This document shows, piece after piece, positions 58,703 to 64,000 of a stretch of 64,000 nt of DNA (position 1 is the stretch's first letter; each line of letters starts with the position of its first letter). The notes under the pieces were generated by a model. The model made no database searches, was not told the DNA's origin, and saw nothing but the letters and a program-made list of their open reading frames with translations. This DNA comes from Hexactinellida sp. DTS-2022 (taxonomy: Eukaryota; Porifera; Hexactinellida), in NCBI GenBank assembly GCA_028753945.1, contig JAPNXP010000014.1:310001-374000 (forward strand), in the 5' to 3' direction. The translations under genes were made by a program, and so were the position numbers.

Positions 58703-59794
58703 ATGCGCTTACTCTCCCTGTTTCTATTCCTACTATTCGTTCTGAGGTGTCACGCTTGGAGGTGTGAAGGCACCTGTAGTGGCATGGATCAACTTGGTTC
58801 ACAAATAGGCGCCACTTGTGTCAAATCCGGTGACTGTCTTATTCTCACCTGCGACACCCCAACAAGGGCCAGTCGCTATGGGGCAGTCGCAAAGCCAAGG
58901 TTTCAAATATATCCATGCACTAATCCAGTTACAGTTAACTTACAAATTAAAGGAAGCTTTTTCGGGCAAACTATTAATGAAAACCGGAATTTTACAGGTG
59001 ATTCCAGTTTTCCTGAATCGATGACATTTTTCGGGAGACGTTATACTGTATATGTTCATGTTACACTCAAGCAAATGATAGGACATATTAAATTAGGCAT
59101 GACTGCCACTTATGGGTCTAAATCATACACTGTTATTCGACAAACTGACATTCCTATTGACAAAAGCAGTTGTGAGGGAGTGTCATCTACAACCCATAAC
59201 CCGCTTTGTATTATAGCAACACCAACACAATTGGTGACAACTTTAACTACAAAGGAATCCACTCATTCAACACTGCATACAACCAAAAGTAATACCGTAA
59301 CAACAAAATCCATTGTTATTCCTATTACAACAAAATCCATGATTGTTCCTATTACAACAAAATCCATTGTTATTCCTAATACTACAAAATCCATTGTTAT
59401 TCCTATTACAACAAAATCCATGATTGTTCCTATTACAACAAAATCCATTGTTATTCCTAATACTACAAAATCCATTGTTATTCCTATTACTACAAAATCC
59501 ATGATTGTTCCTATTACTACAAAATCCATGATACAATCTAATACAACAAAATCTATTGTTATTCATATTACAAATGGGACAAATAATGAGAATACTACTA
59601 TAACAATTTCTCAAAATAATCAACAATTGGTTAATGGTGTTATTTCTGGAAGTGTTGTTGTTGTTGTTGTTGTTGTTATTTTAATCATATCAATAATCTC
59701 GACTTTGGTTATTGTTTATTTTATCATGCAAAAGCGACGAAAAATAATGTCTAATGTCAGTTATTCTAAAATCAAGGAAGAACTCGCTTTGTAA
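58703..59794 (+). CDS. Type I membrane protein with Thr-rich minisatellite stalk
   Basis: Intronless, 363 residues from ATG 58703. This Met is chosen because it begins a classical signal peptide (MRLLSLFLFLLFVLRCHA); the longer frame upstream is MITE sequence. Residues about 18-165 form a Cys-containing ectodomain (WRCEGTCSGMDQ, LILTCDTP, several N-glycosylation sequons) that I do not recognise. A stalk (about 190-290) is built of about ten 9-residue units of TTKSIVIPI / TTKSMIVPI / TTKSIVIPN, rich in O-glycosylation sites. The transmembrane helix (about 318-345) starts with eight Val encoded by (GTT)n. The cytoplasmic tail is basic then acidic (QKRRKIMSNVSYSKIKEELAL). It could be a receptor or mucin-like adhesion protein; the function is unknown. 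Confidence 0.8.
   Translation: MRLLSLFLFLLFVLRCHAWRCEGTCSGMDQLGSQIGATCVKSGDCLILTCDTPTRASRYGAVAKPRFQIYPCTNPVTVNLQIKGSFFGQTINENRNFTGDSSFPESMTFFGRRYTVYVHVTLKQMIGHIKLGMTATYGSKSYTVIRQTDIPIDKSSCEGVSSTTHNPLCIIATPTQLVTTLTTKESTHSTLHTTKSNTVTTKSIVIPITTKSMIVPITTKSIVIPNTTKSIVIPITTKSMIVPITTKSIVIPNTTKSIVIPITTKSMIVPITTKSMIQSNTTKSIVIHITNGTNNENTTITISQNNQQLVNGVISGSVVVVVVVVILIISIISTLVIVYFIMQKRRKIMSNVSYSKIKEELAL
59300..59570 (+). repeat. 27-bp minisatellite coding the Thr-rich stalk
   Basis: About ten units of ACAACAAAATCCATTGTTAT-type 27-mers, with a higher-order period of about 81-135 bp caused by alternation of three unit types. Because the period is a multiple of three, several frames stay open on both strands. 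Confidence 0.92.
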
Positions 59795-59899
59795 AGCTTT
59801 TATTTTCATTATTTTTTCAGGATTTTATCTGTGTACAAAAGGATTTTTTGTAAATATTGCTGTTTTATACATTTGTTTCATTTCAATCTTATTTTTGGG

Positions 59900-60060
59900 T
59901 ATAGTAGAACCTCGTTAGTAGGAACACGGTTAGTACGAACACTATTTCAGTCCCCTTCAAAGACTTTCCAATACAAATGATATTGGTTAATACGAATTCC
60001 GGATAAGGCGAACGCATTTTGACGGTCCCCTGGTGTTCATACTAACGAGGTTCTACTTTA
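59900..60060. repeat. MITE family 1 upstream of RPL11
   Basis: ATAGTAGAACCTCGTTAGTA and ACTAACGAGGTTCTACTTTA ends, complete interior. It ends 66 bp before the RPL11 ATG, inside the presumed promoter. Confidence 0.88.
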
Positions 60061-60126
60061 TTTTTAATGGGTAGTATATAAACAACTTGTTGTTGTTTAC
60101 TTATAAGAAGACTTATAACTTAGAAA

Positions 60127-60717
60127 ATGGCTACGGACGAAAAACCTAAAAAGACCGAAAATAAAATGCGAGATATTTTCATAGAAAAGTTGTGTTTGAA
60201 TATCTGCGTTGGAGAGAGCGGAGATAAACTCACAAAAGCCGCAAAAGTTTTAACCGCAATTTCTGATCAGAAAAAACTTGTTTATTCCAAAGCCAGGTTC
60301 ACAGTTCGTTCGTTTGGAATTCGTAGAAATGAGAAAATCGCGGTTCACTGCACTGTTAGAGGCCCGAAGGCCGAAGCGATTCTCGAAAATGCTCTTAAGG
60401 TTAAGGAGTACGAATTAATTCAGGGCAACTTTTCTGATGGTGGAAATTTCGGTTTTGGGATAAAAGAGCATATCGATTTGGGGATAAAATACGACCCAGG
60501 AATTGGGATATTTGGAATGGACATTTTTGTTGTTTTAGGTCGCGCGGGTTTTAACGTTTCGAAGCGGAAAAGGTGTCAATCTAGGGTAGGTCGTAAACAC
60601 AGGATTGCGAAAGATGAATCTATGAAATGGTTTCAAACTAAATACGATGGAGTAATTCTGCCTGGAAAATCTAGGGGAAAGCGAATGCCATCTGGGGGTA
60701 AGAAAGGAAAGAAATAG
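60127..60717 (+). CDS. RPL11: 60S ribosomal protein L11 (uL5)
   Basis: Intronless, 196 residues from ATG 60127 (human 178). The uL5 core is unmistakable: [27 protein letters not shown]-like helix, [17 protein letters not shown], and [19 protein letters not shown]. It contacts 5S rRNA and the central protuberance of the large subunit; in animals the 5S RNP also restrains MDM2. The N terminus has extra Lys/Glu residues and the C terminus a longer Gly/Lys tail ([17 protein letters not shown]) than vertebrate RPL11. The absence of introns is unusual for an animal ribosomal protein gene and contrasts with RPSA in the same window. Confidence 0.96.
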   Translation: MATDEKPKKTENKMRDIFIEKLCLNICVGESGDKLTKAAKVLTAISDQKKLVYSKARFTVRSFGIRRNEKIAVHCTVRGPKAEAILENALKVKEYELIQGNFSDGGNFGFGIKEHIDLGIKYDPGIGIFGMDIFVVLGRAGFNVSKRKRCQSRVGRKHRIAKDESMKWFQTKYDGVILPGKSRGKRMPSGGKKGKK

Positions 60718-61191
60718 AATCTTTGTAATAATCAGTAATAGAATAGTTGATTAGTAGTCATCTAGTGATTCGTGTTGTTGTTGTTGTTTTATTGATGTTA
60801 GAAATAATATTATTCATTAGGAAATAGTTAAATTATTTGTGTTTACTTTTCTTTTAATTTGGGACAATTCGTTTAGTTAGCTTTCAAACGATTCAAAAAT
60901 ATTTGTTGTTTACTCTTGTTTTGATAAAAACAATCCCTTAATATACAACAAAATTACAATTCATAATACAGTAGAAGGTCGTTAGTACAACACGGTTAAA
61001 AATACGAAATTCCGTTTAATACAAAAACTATTTCAGTCCCCTTCAAAGCCTTTTCAATACAAATGATATTTGTTAATACTAATTCCGGATAAGGCGAACA
61101 CATTTGACAGTCCTGGTGTTCCTACTAACGAGGTTCTACTGTATTACGTAACTATTAACAAACAAATAGGATAGTTAGTTATAGTTCCATA
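60718..61191. other. RPL11-ankyrin gene spacer with family 1 MITE
   Basis: AT-rich RPL11 3' flank with a GTT run near 60775, then a family 1 MITE at 60967-61144 ending 48 bp before the next ATG. Family 1 copies therefore precede both RPL11 and this gene. Confidence 0.8.
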
Positions 61192-64000
61192 ATGAAGAAG
61201 ATAATTGTCCCGAAAACTAAGTCTAAGAAAGAACAGACATTTTGTACCCTCTGCAACACAATTGACCTGAAAGCACATAAATCGGCTATGCTAGGACATG
61301 TCCCTTGTCTGGAGATTTCTCTCAAACAGAAACCCAAACTATTCAAGCTGCAAGATGCAAACGGTGCCACTCCTATACACTTAGCGGCGAGGGAAAATCA
61401 GATCAGGGCTTTCAGGTGGATTCTCACCAACACTGGTATGCCACTTGTGACACTTAATAAGGAATACAAATACAACCCATTACTAATCAAGTATCTAATG
61501 CATTCCTAAATCCTGAAATAAATACAGTATAACTCGGTTATAACGTATCCCTTCGGGAATTGAATAAGTACGTACTAACCGAGTTCACCCTACATAGAAA
61601 TACATACTGCTTTATAAACTTAGTTAGACAATTAGTACGTTATAACCGAGTTCTACTTTTAAAAAGTGGTCTGTCACATAGTATTTCCCCTTATGCCTTA
61701 TACAGAAAAACACGGTTAATACGTACCCTATTTCAGTCCCCTTCAAAGCCTTTTCAATACAATCGAATTTCCTTTTAATAAGTACAAATTGATGGCCCCT
61801 TGGTGTACGTTTTACCGAGGTTCTACTATAGTTAAACAGTTACTAATGTATCTATTTATAGAACTGACTAATACAAAAATATATTGCTCTATTAGCTTAT
61901 TATCAAGCAAATTTCGTGCCAAACGGTTTTACTATAGTTAAACACTTAACACTGTATCTATTCTATTTATAGAACTGACAATATCCTATCTATTTATAGA
62001 ACTGACAATATCCTATCTATTTATAGAACTGACTATATAACACTGTATCTATTTATAGAACTGCTTATATAACAGTGTATCTATTTATAGAACTGACTAT
62101 TTACGAGCGCGCTAAGAACGGAGAGACCCCCAGTCACGTAGCGGCTGCCCAGGGTAATCTGGACATGCTTAAGCTCGTTGTTAACTACGATCTTAACCAC
62201 AGACTTGAGGTCGCTACGCTATACGATAAACTCGGTTTCACACCTCTCAAGCTAGCTATCCTTAGAGACCATCCTGGTATATTGGAATGGCTCCTAGAAG
62301 AGTTCGGATCTGCGGCTTTTGGGGATCCCTCTAAGTCCGAGGAGAGCGATGTGCATATATGCTCAGCGCTGGGACACCTGGCCTGCTTAAAGGTACTTAG
62401 TTACTATTGGAACTAACTTAGTTCTTATTGGAACTAACTTGGTTCTTATTGTAACTAACTTAGTTCTTATTGGAAATAACACTTAGTACTAATTAATTCC
62501 CGAATATAGCATAAATTGTGGGATTACTTTATACTTATCGACCAACCCCTTACATCAAATGTTCACCTTTGCGAAGCCAGGTTTATATATTGAAAGTTGT
62601 TCTCAGATATATTAATAACCTCTTAATAGTGTCCTTATTGTGTCATATAAAGATGTTGAGCAATATATGAGTAAGTCTTTAATTGTGTCCCTATAAAGTG
62701 TTGGCCTGTTATAGCATATAGTGGAAATTTTTGTGCCCCTATTGTGTCCTAAGGTGTTGGCTTTAATACTGTCCATATTATGTTCCTATTATCTCCCTAT
62801 AAGGTGTTGACCTGTCATGTTATATGGTAAGCCTATAGTGTTATTATATCCTTACTGTGTGCTAATACTGTTCATATTGTGTCCCAATTCTGTCCTTATT
62901 ATCTCCTTATTATGCCCTTATAAGGTGTTACTGAAGCACTCGCCCAGTCTGGCCACTCTGTCGGTTGACGACGGCACCACTCCGGTGTACTACGCGGCGC
63001 AAGAGGGGCGGATAGGAGTCCTGGAGCACTTGGTGGGACAGCTGGGCTGTAGTGCCAGCTCCAGGGCCAGGGACGGGATGATGCCTCTGCATGCGGCCTC
63101 CCAGAACGGACACACACGAGTGGTCAGGTATCTCGTGGAGACTCAGGGAAGAGAGGCCATACTCGGGCAGACCGGTTAGTGTGTATGGAACTAATGCTTG
63201 CATGTACTATATTAATTCAGGAATGGTAAAATAATGATTTTTTTAAATAAAATCAAAAGCAAAATCAATTGATTTAAAGTTGATTTTACTATTTTAAAAT
63301 GGTGAAACCTATTTCAATCGTAGTTATTTCGACGTAATATTACAAAGTATACTTACTGCGAAATTTGCAATTGAATACCTATTATATAATTCGAGTTATG
63401 TTCATTCAAATCAATGATTTAAATTTCCAAAAAAAAATAAAAAAATCATAAATTTTCCTAGCCTGTGACAATGAGTCACTACTATTCCTAAGGAGTGTAA
63501 TTGGAACTGACACTAACTTGGTTCCAATTAGGTGACGGTGCTACCCCTATCCACTTCTCGGCTAGCAAGGGGCACGTGGACACCCTTAAGTGGCTGCTTG
63601 ACCACGACACGAGTGGCACAGCTGTTAAAGTGACAGACGAAGTCGGGGGGACCCCTGCTCACGATGCCGCCGACAACGGAGAGTTGGAATGTTTGAAACT
63701 TCTCGTGGACAGAGGGGCAGATGTGTTCGCAGAGGATCTCAATAAGGCGACCCCTTATCTGCTGGGACTCGAGTCAGGGAATGATGCGGTTAAGTCGTAT
63801 CTGCGGACTCTTGCTATCAGTCTGGGTACACAGTTATATAGTTATATATTAGTATTGTACTATGTATAGTCAAGGTTATTTTATTATGAACATTCAAAAC
63901 ACCGAAAATTGTTGACAATAGAGCTTTTTCATAATGAAAAAGCTCATATTAAGCAGACGAAAATTGTTATAATAAGGCAGTGAATACGCAGACCTGGCTG
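61192..64000 (+). CDS. Ankyrin-repeat protein (espin-like), 5' part, runs off the window
   Basis: Exons 61192-61435, 62091-62392, 62925-63174 and 63532-63825 join in frame (all phase 1 or 0, GT-AG). The 363 residues visible hold at least seven ankyrin repeats: NGATPIHLAARENQIRAFRW, NGETPSHVAAAQGNLDML, DDGTTPVYYAAQEGRIGVLE, DGMMPLHAASQNGHTRVVRY, DGATPIHFSASKGHVDTLKW and GGTPAHDAADNGELECLKLL. The long helices and the pattern of nine-residue loops resemble espin-type actin-bundling proteins, but the diagnostic C-terminal actin-binding module would lie beyond the window, so the family is tentative. Exons are markedly GC-rich against AT-rich introns. Introns 1 and 2 end in tandem copies of their own 3' splice sites. 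The last donor (GGTACA at 63825) precedes a family 3 MITE. Confidence 0.82.
61522..61656. repeat. MITE family 6, uninterrupted copy, in intron 1
   Basis: ACAGTATAACTCGGTTATAA and ATAACCGAGTTCTACTTTT ends. This is the empty-site counterpart of the interrupted copy at 6985-7349. Confidence 0.85.
61849..62102 (+). repeat. Six copies of the exon 2 3' splice-site segment
   Basis: CTATTTATAGAACTGACT-like segments occur starting near 61850, 61961, 61988, 62015, 62049 and 62081. Each has a complete TATAG acceptor followed by the first bases of exon 2 (AACTG). Only the last leads into the ankyrin-coding frame. Confidence 0.93.
62393..62475 (+). repeat. Tandem 25-bp repeat immediately after the exon 2 donor
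   Basis: TTATTGGAACTAACTTAGTTC repeats about four times from 62403 to 62475. The exon 4 acceptor region contains a related TTGGAACTGACACTAACTTG. Confidence 0.8.
62684..62935 (+). repeat. Four copies of the exon 3 3' splice-site segment
   Basis: CCCTATAAAGTGTTGGCCTG (62689), GTCCTAAGGTGTTGGC (62746), CCCTATAAGGTGTTGACCTG (62795) and CCCTTATAAGGTGTTACTG (62915) repeat the acceptor plus first exon bases. The last is the acceptor used for the open frame. Confidence 0.82.
63864..64000. repeat. MITE family 3, cut by the window end
   Basis: TATAGTCAAGGTTATTTTATTATGA at the left and AGACCTGGCTG at the last bases of the window. Confidence 0.8.

Noticed and set aside
59263..59626. Two long minus-strand frames opposite the Thr-rich stalk
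   Set aside because: A 27-bp repeat keeps several frames open on both strands; they have no start context or independent features.
62817..62924. Upstream part of the 120-residue frame (MLYGKPIVLLYPYC onward)
   Set aside because: Intron sequence made of acceptor-segment copies; the ankyrin frame starts after the TATAAG acceptor at 62924.
1..64000. tRNA, rRNA and snRNA genes
   Set aside because: I looked for B-box-like GGTTCGAATCC and rRNA segments on both strands and saw none convincing; a covariance-model search was not possible.

Overview
The window is animal nuclear DNA: AT-rich, with compact genes, short GT-AG introns and very many small non-autonomous DNA transposons (MITEs). Metazoan-type caspases (Ser-His-Gly and QACRG motifs, not metacaspases), an RPSA with an animal-style acidic Trp-rich tail, a ZFAND5/6 protein, FN3 and NHL proteins together suggest an early-branching animal. 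A sponge is my best guess from gene density and style; the sequence does not prove it.

Layout. 0.8-11.6 kb: housekeeping genes: a DCUN1D neddylation factor (-), ribosomal protein RPSA (+, 3 exons), a truncated START lipid-transfer gene (-), and glutaminyl-tRNA synthetase (+, 9 exons). 12.0-28.2 kb: nine caspase homologues (called A to I here), interrupted only by the autophagy E2-like gene ATG10 and one doubtful small ORF. Five of the nine have a SAM-like N-terminal domain where CARD or DED would be expected. One (E) is a mosaic of two neighbours, two have altered active-site pentapeptides, and one (I) has lost both catalytic residues but keeps a long open frame. 28.9-37.6 kb: one intronless 8.7-kb gene for an acylation-signal / cupredoxin-like / FN3-array / thioredoxin-like protein. 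38.3-41.7 kb: intronless PUM3 and ZFAND5/6 genes. 44.1-56.4 kb: a 12-exon gene for an 842-residue coiled-coil, EF-hand and WW-like protein, with a coiled-coil/NHL gene nested antisense in its eighth intron. 56.5-64 kb: mitochondrial release factor MTRF1L, a type I membrane protein with a Thr-rich minisatellite stalk, RPL11, and the 5' part of an ankyrin-repeat gene that runs off the window.

The gaps and introns hold at least ten MITE families. Most are TA-flanked with ACAGT(N)nCTCG-like ends (pogo/Tc1-mariner style). One 181-183 bp family shows three copies with perfect 8-bp target duplications (hAT style). Several copies are nested and so give relative ages. A recurring oddity is tandem duplication of short segments that contain splice sites, seen at four or five separate intron boundaries.

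How the genes fit together: the caspase array plus ATG10 is a locally expanded cell-death/autophagy neighbourhood. The translation genes (RPSA, QARS, PUM3, MTRF1L, RPL11) are probably neighbours by chance.
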